Assembly (NCBI GenBank): GCA_024743095.1
Contig: JANSXF010000002.1
Coordinates: 1 to 64,000 of the forward strand
Source of the DNA: Flavobacteriaceae bacterium
Lineage (GTDB): Bacteria > Bacteroidota > Bacteroidia > Flavobacteriales > Flavobacteriaceae
Length of the DNA: 64,000 nt
Direction: 5' to 3'
Numbering within the stretch: position 1 is the first letter of the stretch; each line of letters starts with the position of its first letter. Made by a program: the position numbers and the translations under genes. Of the stretch, positions 9,662 through 20,179 are shown piece by piece. The notes below the pieces were generated by a model. That model did no database searches. It worked only from the letters and a program-made list of their open reading frames with translations, and was not told the origin of the DNA.

Positions 9662-12157
9662 ATGAAACATACCTATCACATACATGGAATGAGCTGCAAT
9701 GGTTGTAGAAACCATGTGGAGCAAACCCTATCCAAAGTTGATGGGGTCAACGCAGTTGAGGTCAATTTGGAAAAGGCCGAAGCTGTGATCGAGATGGAGG
9801 AGCATATTCCGATCGAAAGGTTCCAAGAAGCTTTACAAAATGATGGAGGAGGGTATAGTATTCATACGAACGCTGATCATAAACCTAAGGAGAAAAAGAA
9901 GAAGCCGAGTTTAAATGGCAGCGGTACATTTTATTGTCCCATGCATTGCGAGGACGATAAAACCTACGACAAACCTGGTGATTGTCCCGTTTGTGGAATG
10001 GATTTGGTAGAGGAGCACAATACATCATCCAGTTCCACACAACAATGGACTTGCCCCATGCATCCCGAAGTGGTGGAGGATGGTCCAGGTTCCTGTCCAA
10101 AATGTGGAATGGACCTCGTGCCCAAGGAGCCCGAAGCCAGTGCGGAGGAAAGAGCCTATAAAAAATTGCTTGCAAAGTTTTGGGTGGCATTATCATTTAC
10201 ATTGCCCATCTTTTTGATTGCCATGAGCGATATGATTCCCAATAATCCGCTTTATGAATTAATGGTGCCACAATACTGGAATTGGGTTCAGTTTGTACTT
10301 TCACTCCCCGTGGTCCTTTATGCCACATGGATGTTCTTTCAACGCGCTTACCGAAGTACCAAAACATGGAACTTGAACATGTTCACCTTGATCGGAATTG
10401 GCGCAGGGGTAGCATTTGTATTTAGTGTATTTGGGTTATTGTTCCCTAGTTTTTTTCCTGATCAGTTTAAGGGTGGAACAGGGGCCGTTCATGTTTATTT
10501 TGAAGCGGCAACCGTAATCCTCACTTTGGTGCTTTTAGGTCAATTGTTGGAGGCAAGGGCACATAGCAAAACCAACAATGCGGTAAAGGAACTATTGAAA
10601 TTGGCACCGAACAAAGCTGTTCAAGTTGTTGATGGGGAAGAAGTAGAGGTAAGTATCGATGACATTGAACTTGGAGATATCTTACGGGTAAAACCAGGAG
10701 ATAAAATTCCTGTGGATGGAATTATTACCGAAGGTGAGACCTCTGTGGATGAGTCCATGATCACAGGGGAACCTATCCCTGTCGAAAAAGGGGTTGAGGA
10801 TAAAGTGAGCAGCGGTACCATTAACGGAAACCGATCCTTTTTGATGAGAGCCGAGAAGGTGGGCAGTGATACCCTGCTCTCCCAAATCATCAACATGGTC
10901 AACGAAGCCAGTCGAAGTCGCGCACCTATTCAAAATTTGGCCGATAAAGTATCCGCTTACTTTGTGCCAACGGTTGTTATTATTTCTATGCTGACCTTTG
11001 GGGTGTGGGCCATTTGGGGGCCACAACCCGCTTATGTGTATGCCTTGATCAATGCCATTGCAGTTTTGATCATTGCTTGTCCATGTGCATTGGGACTTGC
11101 CACGCCAATGTCCGTAATGGTTGGAGTGGGAAAAGGAGCCCAAAATGGAGTGCTTATCAAAAATGCAGAAGCTCTGGAAAAAATGGCCGATGTTGACACC
11201 TTGATCATTGATAAAACCGGGACCATCACTGAAGGAAAACCCACTTTTGACAAATTGGAAACATTTACAGAGGCCTACTCCGAAGAGGATTTGCTGCAAT
11301 ACCTGATTTCTGTAAATGCCAATAGTGAGCATCCTTTGGCCCAAGCGACGGTGAAATATGGTAAGGAAAAGAACATCAAAATCCTGAAGACAGAATCCTT
11401 TAATGCTGTCACAGGAATGGGTGTTGAAGGTAAGGTCAAAGACTCGGAAATTCATTTGGGAAACATTAAACTGATGGAAAAAACCAATGTGGAGATTTCT
11501 GATCAGATCAGGCATAGGGTCAAAAAGGCACAAGAAAGGGGAAAAACAGTATCCTATCTGGCCATTGATGGAGAGTGTCATGCATTTGTGTCCATTGGTG
11601 ATAAAATCAAGGAGACAAGCAGTAAAGCCATCAAAGCGATTCAGGATAAGGGAATTTCGGTAATCATGCTTACGGGCGACAACGCAACTACGGCAAAAGC
11701 AGTTGCCGGCGAACTGCATTTAGATGACTTTAAGGCCGAGACTTTGCCCGAGGATAAAATGAAAGAAGTGGAGCGCTTGCAGAGTGAAGGAAAAGTGGTT
11801 GCCATGGCGGGTGATGGTATCAACGATGCTCCGGCATTGGCCAAAAGTGACTTGGGTATTGCAATGGGTACCGGTACCGATGTTGCCATAGAGAGTGCCA
11901 TGATCACTTTGGTAAAAGGCGACCTTCATGGTATTGTAAAGGCACGGAACCTAAGTGAGGCGGTCATGAAAAATATAAAACAGAACTTGTTCTTTGCGTT
12001 GATCTATAACACCATCGGCGTGCCAGTCGCAGCGGGTGTGCTCTATCCCTTCTTTGGGGTCTTGCTCTCACCGATGATCGCCGCCTTGGCCATGAGCTTT
12101 AGCTCGGTGTCCGTTATCGCCAATGCATTAAGGTTACGAACTAAATCAATCGACTAA
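9662..12157 (+). CDS. copA: Cu(I)-exporting P1B-type ATPase with HMA and two HMBD modules
   Basis: It pumps Cu(I) from cytosol to periplasm. The domains of the 831 residues are as follows: HMA with GMSCNGC (9-15); two HMBD modules, CPMHC...CPVCGM (about 97-118) and CPMHP...CPKCGM (about 130-150); eight TM helices; the actuator TGE (ITGEPIP); the ion-path CPC (IACPCALG, about 471); phosphorylation site DKTGTITEG (Asp about 517); [18 protein letters not shown]7 carries YN and TM8 MSFSS, the P1B-1 copper signature. The next genes follow at 7 and 3 bp, so they are cotranscribed. A 67-bp gap separates it from the regulator. Confidence 0.95.
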   Translation: MKHTYHIHGMSCNGCRNHVEQTLSKVDGVNAVEVNLEKAEAVIEMEEHIPIERFQEALQNDGGGYSIHTNADHKPKEKKKKPSLNGSGTFYCPMHCEDDKTYDKPGDCPVCGMDLVEEHNTSSSSTQQWTCPMHPEVVEDGPGSCPKCGMDLVPKEPEASAEERAYKKLLAKFWVALSFTLPIFLIAMSDMIPNNPLYELMVPQYWNWVQFVLSLPVVLYATWMFFQRAYRSTKTWNLNMFTLIGIGAGVAFVFSVFGLLFPSFFPDQFKGGTGAVHVYFEAATVILTLVLLGQLLEARAHSKTNNAVKELLKLAPNKAVQVVDGEEVEVSIDDIELGDILRVKPGDKIPVDGIITEGETSVDESMITGEPIPVEKGVEDKVSSGTINGNRSFLMRAEKVGSDTLLSQIINMVNEASRSRAPIQNLADKVSAYFVPTVVIISMLTFGVWAIWGPQPAYVYALINAIAVLIIACPCALGLATPMSVMVGVGKGAQNGVLIKNAEALEKMADVDTLIIDKTGTITEGKPTFDKLETFTEAYSEEDLLQYLISVNANSEHPLAQATVKYGKEKNIKILKTESFNAVTGMGVEGKVKDSEIHLGNIKLMEKTNVEISDQIRHRVKKAQERGKTVSYLAIDGECHAFVSIGDKIKETSSKAIKAIQDKGISVIMLTGDNATTAKAVAGELHLDDFKAETLPEDKMKEVERLQSEGKVVAMAGDGINDAPALAKSDLGIAMGTGTDVAIESAMITLVKGDLHGIVKARNLSEAVMKNIKQNLFFALIYNTIGVPVAAGVLYPFFGVLLSPMIAALAMSFSSVSVIANALRLRTKSID

Positions 12158-12164
12158 GACAAAA

Positions 12165-12872
12165 ATGGTAAAACGGACTACAGCGGTCAAGATTAGAAAG
12201 GCCCACAGGTACTTGGGTATATTTTTGGGCATTCAATTCATTATGTGGACGGCCAGCGGATTATATTTTAGCTGGACGGATATTGACGAGATCCACGGAG
12301 ACCACTTTAGAAACATGGATTATCAACCCGCTGCATTTGATGGTCTTATCGGGTTTTCCCAAATCAGCAACCCCGCTAAAATCCGTTCGTTGAGTTTAAA
12401 GGAAATCGCAGGGAAACCCTATTATTGGATCAATAATAAGTTTTTGGTGGATGCCAAAACAGGCAATCCTAAAGAAGGGATTTCGAAAGAAGAAGCTCTC
12501 GCTGTTGCCGAGCGTGAAATGTCATCTGAATTAAAGATAAAGGAAGTTGAGATACTTAATGAGACCGATAGGCATCACGAGTACCGCGAAAAAAAGTTGC
12601 CTGCTTATGTCATCAGTTATGATTCCCCGGAAAATATCAAGGCTTACGTTTCAGTTGCCGATGGATCGTTCCAGACAGTTAGGCACCGGGATTGGAGGTG
12701 GTTCGATTTTCTTTGGATGACCCACACCATGGATTACGAAGGTCGGGACGATTTCAATACCACCGTACTTCGAGCTTTCTCCCTTTTGGGATTGATTACC
12801 GTGTTGAGCGGATTTTTACTTTGGTTTACCTCCTCACCAACAATGAGGAAAGTCGTTAAACGAAAAAAATAA
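12165..12872 (+). CDS. PepSY-domain membrane protein
   Basis: This 235-residue protein has a TM helix near residues 14-36 (YLGIFLGIQFIMWTASGLYF), a periplasmic region with PepSY-like elements (ISKEEALAVAERE; AYVSVADGS), and a second TM near residues 203-225 (LLGLITVLSGFLLWF) preceded by the conserved MTHTMDYEGRDD. Such two-TM PepSY proteins occur with copper and iron transport genes, where a role in reduction or electron transfer has been suggested. None is proven here. It sits 7 bp after copA and 3 bp before the adaptor gene. Confidence 0.8.
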   Translation: MVKRTTAVKIRKAHRYLGIFLGIQFIMWTASGLYFSWTDIDEIHGDHFRNMDYQPAAFDGLIGFSQISNPAKIRSLSLKEIAGKPYYWINNKFLVDAKTGNPKEGISKEEALAVAEREMSSELKIKEVEILNETDRHHEYREKKLPAYVISYDSPENIKAYVSVADGSFQTVRHRDWRWFDFLWMTHTMDYEGRDDFNTTVLRAFSLLGLITVLSGFLLWFTSSPTMRKVVKRKK

Positions 12873-12875
12873 AGT

Positions 12876-14612
12876 ATGAAAAAGGAAAACATCATTTATA
12901 TCGGAATTGCCGTCGTGGCCGGCCTATTGATCGGATACCTCATATTTGGCGGTAATGCACAAACAACCACTTCGGATGAACATGACCACGGCACGGAAAT
13001 CGCTTCGGGCGAAATGTGGACCTGTTCCATGCACCCGCAGATCATGCGGCCAGAACCGGGCTCTTGTCCTATTTGTGGCATGGATTTGATCCCTGCTGAT
13101 AATGGAGGCGAGGGATTGGCCGCTAACCAAATTAAAATGACGGAAAATGCCATGGTATTGGCAGGTGTGGAAACCGTAATGGTCGGAGCTGGGGTCGATG
13201 GTGAAGAAAGTATTAAGATTTCCGGTAAAGTCGCGGTCAACCAACAATCGGATGCAGTTCAGTCAGCGTACTTTGATGGTAGAATAGAAAGTATCAGTGT
13301 CAATTTTCAAGGGGAAGAAGTACGAAAAGGTCAAAGGTTGGCCACCATTTATGCCCCGGCATTGGTTGCGGCGCAGCAGGAATTACTAACGGCGGCCAAT
13401 GTAAAAGAGTCCCAACCACAATTGTACAAAGCCGTTCGGAACAAATTAAAGCTTTGGAAGTTGTCGGATGCTCAAATAAATCAAATTGAAAGCTCTGGAC
13501 TGGTACAGGAAAACTTTCCAGTGTATTCCAATGTGGGCGGAACGGTTTCCGAGATCATGGTGGAGGAAGGCGATTACATCAAAACAGGTTCCCCTTTGGT
13601 GAAAGTGGCCAATTTAAGTTCCGTTTGGGCCATTTTTGATGCCTATGAAAACCAGTTGAGCCTAATTAAGGAAGGTCAAACATTGAATGTGACCACAAAC
13701 TCCTATCCAAATGAAACCTTTGGTGCCAAAATTTCCTTTGTTGCTCCCTTGATGAACAAGCAAACCAGAACATTGGAGGTACGTGCAGAGCTCGACAACA
13801 AACAAGGAATGCTCAAACCTGGCATGTTCGTGCAAGCGAAGGTCGAGGTGACAAACAAGACAGATGGTGAGGTGTTGACCATTCCTGAAAGTGCTGTTTT
13901 ATGGACGGGTAAGCGCTCCTTGGTGTACGTGCAACCCAACCCGAACAATTCAACCTTTGAAATGCGTGAAGTGGAGCTCGGAAATTTAATGAATGGAAGT
14001 TACGCTGTCATTTCAGGATTGCGGCCGGGAGAAATGGTCGTGGCCAAAGGGACTTTCACAGTAGATGCTGCTGCTCAATTACAGGGTAAAAAATCCATGA
14101 TGAACCAAGGAGGGGAAACCATGCAAATGGGCCACGAAGGACATTCTAAAATGGGAGGAACTATGCAGATGGATTTTTCCCAAGAGGCGGAAACAAAGTT
14201 CGGTGAACTTTTAAAGGTCTATTTGGACTTAAAGGATGCCCTGGTCGCTTCAGATCGGGGCCAAGCACAGAAATTGGCACGGAAGGGTGCTGGAATGGCT
14301 TCTCAAATCAATGGGATGCAAATGGATGACATGGGCAAAAGCCATATCGAACAATTGGAGAACCAACTAAACGATATGGGTTCAAAAAGTAACTTGGAAG
14401 GTCAACGTGAAACATTTGTGTTGCTCTCCCAAAACATGATTCAAATTGGTCAACAAATGCAAGGTCTGGAGGTGAAACTCTATGTGCAACACTGCCCCAT
14501 GGCCAATAATGATACGGGTGCCAATTGGCTGAGTTTGGAAGAGGAAATCCGAAATCCGTATTATGGCGATGCTATGCTCACCTGCGGAAGCGTGGTGGGT
14601 AGAATTGACTGA
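12876..14612 (+). CDS. cusB: CusB-type RND periplasmic adaptor with HMBD and C-terminal DUF3347-like domain
   Basis: This is the membrane-fusion subunit linking the CusA-type pump to TolC. The 578 residues contain an N-terminal TM anchor (6-26), one HMBD (MWTCSMHPQ...CPICGM, about 46-70), then the barrel-sandwich, alpha-hairpin and beta-barrel domains (GKVAVNQQ to VVAKGTFTVDA). A Met/His-rich linker follows (MQMGHEGHSKMGG), and then a C-terminal domain with YVQHCPMAN and MLTCGS, the DUF3347 pattern that resembles periplasmic copper-binding proteins. It is the last gene of the block and is far from cusA in gene order, an unusual arrangement (A-C ... ATPase ... B). Confidence 0.88.
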   Translation: MKKENIIYIGIAVVAGLLIGYLIFGGNAQTTTSDEHDHGTEIASGEMWTCSMHPQIMRPEPGSCPICGMDLIPADNGGEGLAANQIKMTENAMVLAGVETVMVGAGVDGEESIKISGKVAVNQQSDAVQSAYFDGRIESISVNFQGEEVRKGQRLATIYAPALVAAQQELLTAANVKESQPQLYKAVRNKLKLWKLSDAQINQIESSGLVQENFPVYSNVGGTVSEIMVEEGDYIKTGSPLVKVANLSSVWAIFDAYENQLSLIKEGQTLNVTTNSYPNETFGAKISFVAPLMNKQTRTLEVRAELDNKQGMLKPGMFVQAKVEVTNKTDGEVLTIPESAVLWTGKRSLVYVQPNPNNSTFEMREVELGNLMNGSYAVISGLRPGEMVVAKGTFTVDAAAQLQGKKSMMNQGGETMQMGHEGHSKMGGTMQMDFSQEAETKFGELLKVYLDLKDALVASDRGQAQKLARKGAGMASQINGMQMDDMGKSHIEQLENQLNDMGSKSNLEGQRETFVLLSQNMIQIGQQMQGLEVKLYVQHCPMANNDTGANWLSLEEEIRNPYYGDAMLTCGSVVGRID

Positions 14613-14698
14613 TTTTTATTTTAGTTAATTTTTAGCCAAATAAAATCTACGGATTCAAATCTGAAATACATTTACTTCAGTTTTTAATTTATTGACTG

Positions 14699-14794
14699 AT
14701 GAAACAAGCAAAGTCAAACGGAAAGTCATCTCCGGCTAAAGCTGTAAAGCCTGTTGCCAAGAAGACTGCCCAAGCTACTGGTAAGAAGAAGTAA
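14699..14794 (+). CDS. 31-residue Lys/Ala-rich basic ORF
   Basis: ATG 14699 opens a 31-codon frame ending TAA 14794. The peptide is about one-third Lys with Ala, Ser and Thr (SPAKAVKPVAKK, ends GKKK), resembling the tails of bacterial histone H1-like proteins. A TACATTTA element (14667-14674), one base off the -7 consensus, lies 25 bp upstream, and a strong terminator follows at 14844. No function is assigned. It could be a nucleic-acid-binding small protein or a non-coding transcript with a chance frame. Confidence 0.5.
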   Translation: MKQAKSNGKSSPAKAVKPVAKKTAQATGKKK

Positions 14795-14843
14795 CTTGTG
14801 GTTTTGGTTCTCACGCAGAACCGTACAACTTAAGAGAAAAGAA

Positions 14844-14875
14844 AACGCCCCGATGCAAATCGGGGCGTTCCTATT
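14844..14875. terminator. Bidirectional terminator between the small ORF and groEL
   Basis: Arms 14844-14854 and 14859-14869 form a perfect 11-bp GC-rich stem with a GCAA tetraloop. It has T-rich flanks on the plus side and an A-run on the other, so it can serve both converging transcripts. Confidence 0.85.
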
Positions 14876-14893
14876 TTATTTGACGGGATGCTA

Positions 14894-16534
<1,641 letters not shown>

Positions 16535-16550
16535 TTAGTTGATTTTTTAG

Positions 16551-16829
16551 TTATACAATTGCCAAAATATCGCTTTCGCGCATCATCAAATAGTCGGTGC
16601 CATCGAACTTGAGCTCGGTACCGGCATATTTTCCATAAAGGACGGTGTCACCAACCTTAACGGTCACTTTTTCGTCCTTGGTTCCAGGTCCAACGGCCAC
16701 AACAGTTCCTTTTTGCGGTTTTTCTTTTGCGTTGTCCGGGATGATGATACCGGAGGCAGTTTTTGTCTCAGCCTGTAGCGGCTCGATCAAAACCCTGTCT
16801 GCCAATGGTTTGATATTGATTTTAGCCAT
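16551..16829 (-). CDS. groES: Co-chaperonin GroES (10 kDa)
   Basis: This is the lid heptamer of the GroEL chaperonin. The 92 residues show [12 protein letters not shown], the mobile loop ([12 protein letters not shown]), and the roof and second sheet motif [14 protein letters not shown]. It is cotranscribed with groEL. The upstream region has no TAnnTTTG box and no CIRCE repeat, but does contain the palindrome TTGTGC-CAAT-GCACAA at 16884-16899. Confidence 0.97.
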   Translation of the reverse strand: MAKINIKPLADRVLIEPLQAETKTASGIIIPDNAKEKPQKGTVVAVGPGTKDEKVTVKVGDTVLYGKYAGTELKFDGTDYLMMRESDILAIV

Positions 16830-16883
16830 ATTTTTAATTTTTAGGTGTTTGTTTTAAAAATTCTTGAAGATAAGAGACAGAAA

Positions 16884-16899
16884 TTGTGCCAATGCACAA
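16884..16899. promoter_or_regulatory. 16-bp palindrome upstream of groES
   Basis: TTGTGC and GCACAA are separated by CAAT, a perfect 6+4+6 dyad 55 bp upstream of the groES ATG, next to a TGTCAG on the minus strand. It may be a stress-response operator or part of an alternative promoter. Only the symmetry is seen; the function is inferred. Confidence 0.35.
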
Positions 16900-16920
16900 A
16901 AACTGACAATCTGGAAAACA

Positions 16921-16955
16921 AAAATGCCAGCTTGTCATTTAAGCTGGCATTTTTC
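16921..16955 (-). terminator. Terminator downstream of secG
   Basis: Arms 16921-16933 and 16941-16953 form a perfect 13-bp stem with a 7-base loop, flanked by A/T runs. It closes the miaB-to-secG transcript before the groESL promoter region. Confidence 0.85.
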
Positions 16956-16974
16956 TATGCTTTGTCACTTCGTA

Positions 16975-17337
16975 TTATCCAATGGTATCTACTGGACTTG
17001 TAGTGCTGGCCGGTGGAAGTTGTTCAGGTACTTCCTCTGGAACCGTTTCTGGTATTTCAGTATCGTCTCCCTGTAGTAATTTGGAATCTGCTTGGCTATA
17101 GTTTCCTTTTAAGGAAACATTGGAAAGCAAAATCAAAACAATCAACAAGGTGGCAAGTGTCCAAGTACTCTTGTCCAAAAAGTCCCCGGTCTTCTTAACA
17201 CCGCCAACAACTTGGTTGCCACTTCCTCCAAAGGACGAGGACAATCCACCTCCTTTGGGGTTTTGGACCATAATGACCAAGACCAACAAAAGGCACACGA
17301 TAATTATCAGTACCAAAAAAATTGAAAACGTGCTCAT
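16975..17337 (-). CDS. secG: Preprotein translocase subunit SecG
   Basis: SecG is an inner-membrane accessory subunit of SecYEG. The 120 residues have TM1 (residues 3-23, rich in Ile, Val and Leu), the diagnostic loop MVQNPKGGGLSSSFGGSG (24-41) and TM2 (about 54-72), followed by an acidic Pro/Glu-rich C-terminal tail (EVPEQLPPAS) that is common in Bacteroidota SecG. It overlaps the upstream TPR gene by four bases, which suggests translational coupling. Confidence 0.95.
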   Translation of the reverse strand: MSTFSIFLVLIIIVCLLLVLVIMVQNPKGGGLSSSFGGSGNQVVGGVKKTGDFLDKSTWTLATLLIVLILLSNVSLKGNYSQADSKLLQGDDTEIPETVPEEVPEQLPPASTTSPVDTIG

Positions 17338-18251
17338 TTCTTATCTTTTTCTTTCTGCAGCTTTTTCACTGCCTGAATTTGGTCTGCAAAGAAACCACTT
17401 TTTTCTGGATATTTCAAACTCAATATTTTAAAAGCTTGAATGGCTTTTTTATACTTTTTTTGCTCTAAATAAACCTTTGCCAAAGTCTCGGTCATTAACT
17501 CGTTTTGGTCAATTTTGGTAGACTCTTTTATGTTCACTTTTGGGTTGGATTCTTTTGGAACTATTTTAGGGTTGTTCTCAATGAACTTATCCAAGAGATC
17601 AAATTTTTTCTTGCGCTCCAATTGGTCCGGCACATCTTTGTCCCGATCCCCATCAATGGCATCTTGTTTCACAACGGGTTCGTCGTGGGTGGATGTTAGT
17701 TGAAGCCATTCGGTAAAGGAATGTTTCTCCTTTTTGGTAAATGGAATGGGTTTGCCCAAATTCAAATCGGTATCGGGCCCTTTTTTGATTTCCTCTACTT
17801 TTTCGATCTTCGGTAGGGGCGTTCGGGATTCAAAAAGCTTGGGGTCCAGGATCTGCTCAGCATCGTTCAAATTCTGGGGCAGGGCAGGTTCGCTGGATTC
17901 TGAAAGCATACTTGCCGTATTTGGATTGGGCTGGATTTCTTCGGACACAGCTTCTTGATCCTCAAGTTTGGATCCTCTACCGGCAATGGCATCCGCAATA
18001 TTGTTTTGAACGAATTCTTTGGAGGTAATATAGTCAAAAAGCACATCCCTATCTGTGGTGTGTGCCGCAGTTACCTTTAAGGAATTGTTGTATTTATAGC
18101 TGTCCAGATTTTTGAGTCCCTTCAAATGTAATGCCCGTGCAGCCTGAAAATAGGGATACTCTTCAATAATATCTTCCAGTTCCCGGGTTTGTTTGGGGGA
18201 TAGGATGGTATTTGAATTTTGAAGAATATGTATAAAATCTGAAATATTCAT
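17334..18251 (-). CDS. Tetratricopeptide-repeat-like cytosolic protein
   Basis: The 305 residues lack a signal peptide. The N-terminus (residues 1-60) is helical with EYPYFQAARALHLKGLK. The middle is acidic and low in complexity. The C-terminal 60 residues contain one TPR-like pair (LAKVYLEQKKYKKAIQAFKILSLKYPEKS). This gene lies between lptE and secG and is found in that place in other Bacteroidota, but its job is unknown; a scaffold role in envelope assembly would be a guess. Spacing is 6 bp from lptE, with overlap of the secG start. Confidence 0.8.
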   Translation of the reverse strand: MNISDFIHILQNSNTILSPKQTRELEDIIEEYPYFQAARALHLKGLKNLDSYKYNNSLKVTAAHTTDRDVLFDYITSKEFVQNNIADAIAGRGSKLEDQEAVSEEIQPNPNTASMLSESSEPALPQNLNDAEQILDPKLFESRTPLPKIEKVEEIKKGPDTDLNLGKPIPFTKKEKHSFTEWLQLTSTHDEPVVKQDAIDGDRDKDVPDQLERKKKFDLLDKFIENNPKIVPKESNPKVNIKESTKIDQNELMTETLAKVYLEQKKYKKAIQAFKILSLKYPEKSGFFADQIQAVKKLQKEKDKK

Positions 18252-18257
18252 ATAGTA

Positions 18258-18776
18258 TTACCAATTTCCCAGGGAGGCATTAAAAATGTCCTGGGTGAGT
18301 CGTTCAAAAATTTCCTCGTGCGCAGCGGCCTGCACGGACGGTAGGGGAGCTGCGGCATCAAAATCGTAAAAGAAGGAAAACCTTCTTTCAAAATCAGCAT
18401 CTTCTTTAGTGGTGTTGTAGAACCGGACATTTACGCTCATGGTCAATCGGTTTTGTGAGGTTCGCTGGTCGGCAGTGGCCGTCATGGGCACTACCTTGTA
18501 CTCCACAATTTCGCCTTCATAGATCAAATCGCCATTGCTTCCGGTAAGGGAAAGGCTTGTAAGGTTGTTGATCATATCCTGAAGCGCCAAGGTAAAATCC
18601 CTGCCCAATCCAGGCACGATTACCGAACCCGGTGTCTGGTCTGCATAGTTTTGGAAAAAATTGACCTGAAAACTCTGCGCGGTACCAATATCGGCACCGG
18701 AAAAGTTATAGGCACCACAACTTTGCAAGAAGAAAACCAATCCTAGCAATCCGATTTTAATTCCATTTTTTTTCAT
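18258..18776 (-). CDS. lptE: LPS assembly lipoprotein LptE (Bacteroidota type)
   Basis: This is the outer-membrane lipoprotein that plugs LptD for LPS insertion. The 172 residues have lipobox FFLQSC (Cys 20), followed by GAYNFSGADIGTAQSF and a LptE-like pattern of alternating strands (FTLALQDMINNLTSLSL, SVNVRFYNTTKEDADFE). The family is diverged from E. coli LptE, so the call rests on the Bacteroidota family pattern and the usual neighbours (sigma-54 activator upstream, TPR and secG downstream). Confidence 0.85.
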   Translation of the reverse strand: MKKNGIKIGLLGLVFFLQSCGAYNFSGADIGTAQSFQVNFFQNYADQTPGSVIVPGLGRDFTLALQDMINNLTSLSLTGSNGDLIYEGEIVEYKVVPMTATADQRTSQNRLTMSVNVRFYNTTKEDADFERRFSFFYDFDAAAPLPSVQAAAHEEIFERLTQDIFNASLGNW

Positions 18777-18805
18777 CTCTGACTTGTAACTGTATTGGGT
18801 GTAAA

Positions 18806-20086
18806 TTAAAGGTCGTACTGCTTTATTTTTCTGTAGAGCGTCCTTTCCGAAATGCCGAGCTCTGCAGCTGCAGCTTTTCTTTTTCCTTTATTGCGCTCCA
18901 ATGATTTTTTGATCAATTCGATTTCCTTTTCCTGTAAAGATAGGGTTTCTTCTTCTTCGATTTCCTCAGCAAAATGATATCTATCTTCCGGGGGCAATTG
19001 CGACGGGGTAGGAGCTGGTGGTTCCAAGACTGGTTCCGGCAAATGGAGCAATTCGGCAGGTGTTTCCTCATGCTCTATTTCTTCTTCAGGCTCTTGATTG
19101 CCATAGATTTTACGGATCAATCCTTCGTTTTCCCGTTGCACTTTATTGGAATCGTTGTCCTTTAGTAATTCCAAAGTCAATTTTTTAAGGTCGTTCAGGT
19201 CGCCCTTCATATCAAAGAGCACTTTGTACAATATTTCCCGTTCGTTGCTAAAATCACCTTCCTTTTTGGCCTGGCCCACAACGGCCGGTAAATTGGAACC
19301 GGTGGAGTTGGGAAGATAACTCTTCAAGGTTGAAGCGGAGATATTCCTGTTTTCTTCCAATACGGAAACCTGTTCTGCAATGTTCCTTAATTGACGGATA
19401 TTTCCGGGCCAACGGTATTTTAAGAGCAGGTTCACCGCATCGTCTTCCAAACGAATGGTCGGCATTTTGTATTTCTGGCCAAAGTCGGAAGCAAATTTCC
19501 TGAAAAGCAGATGGATATCCTCCCTTCTATCGCGAAGCGGCGGTAAATTGATTTCGACCGTGCTCAATCTATAATAAAGGTCTTCCCTGAATTTTTCCTT
19601 CTCTATGGCCTCGAACATGTTCACGTTTGTAGCGGCCACGATCCGAACATTGGTTTTTTGAACCTGTGATGAACCAACTTTCAGAAATTCGCCATTTTCC
19701 AAAACACGGAGCAAACGCACCTGGGTGGTCAATGGAAGTTCACCCACCTCGTCCAAGAAAATAGTACCTCCATCGGCTACCTCAAAATAACCACTACGGG
19801 TTTGTGTGGCTCCGGTAAAGGCCCCTTTTTCGTGCCCGAACAATTCACTGTCGATGGTTCCCTCGGGAATCGCACCACAGTTTACCGCAATATATTTGGC
19901 ATGCTTTCGGTGGGACAGCGAGTGGATAATTTTGGGAATGGATTCCTTCCCCACACCACTTTCACCCGTTACCAGAACAGAGATGTCCGTAGGGGCGACC
20001 TGTATTGCTTTTTCTATTGCCCGGTTGAGTTTTACATCGTTCCCGATAAGCTCGAACCGTTGTTTTATGGATTGTACGTTTTCCAT
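18806..20086 (-). CDS. Sigma-54-dependent transcriptional activator without receiver domain
   Basis: This bEBP activates RpoN promoters. The 426 residues from ATG 20086 contain the AAA+ domain (about 10-250) with Walker A GESGVGKE, the sigma-54 contact loop GAFTGA, Walker B GGTIFLDEVGEL and the arginine-finger region FREDLYYRL. A variable Glu/Pro-rich linker (about 310-375) follows, then a C-terminal Fis-type HTH (AAAELGISERTLYRKIKQY). There is no receiver, GAF or PAS domain, so activity must be controlled by level or by a partner. Its location between miaB and lptE suggests an envelope or stress regulon. A TTG six codons upstream is a less likely start. Confidence 0.92.
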   Translation of the reverse strand: MENVQSIKQRFELIGNDVKLNRAIEKAIQVAPTDISVLVTGESGVGKESIPKIIHSLSHRKHAKYIAVNCGAIPEGTIDSELFGHEKGAFTGATQTRSGYFEVADGGTIFLDEVGELPLTTQVRLLRVLENGEFLKVGSSQVQKTNVRIVAATNVNMFEAIEKEKFREDLYYRLSTVEINLPPLRDRREDIHLLFRKFASDFGQKYKMPTIRLEDDAVNLLLKYRWPGNIRQLRNIAEQVSVLEENRNISASTLKSYLPNSTGSNLPAVVGQAKKEGDFSNEREILYKVLFDMKGDLNDLKKLTLELLKDNDSNKVQRENEGLIRKIYGNQEPEEEIEHEETPAELLHLPEPVLEPPAPTPSQLPPEDRYHFAEEIEEEETLSLQEKEIELIKKSLERNKGKRKAAAAELGISERTLYRKIKQYDL

Positions 20087-20179
20087 ATGGTATTGTTCCT
20101 GCAAACGCTGGAACGCTATTTTTTTGATTTTTCATGAGCTCGCTCTATGCCCGGCATCATGAAGAATGACAAAAGATTA

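Noticed and set aside
10682-11719. 345-codon open frame antisense to copA
   Set aside because: It lies fully inside the P-type ATPase gene with all catalytic motifs on the other strand; Cys/His/Phe-rich composition typical of a shadow.
16830-16960. CIRCE (HrcA) operator upstream of groES
   Set aside because: No TTAGCACTC-N9-GAGTGCTAA repeat is present; only a shorter unrelated palindrome.
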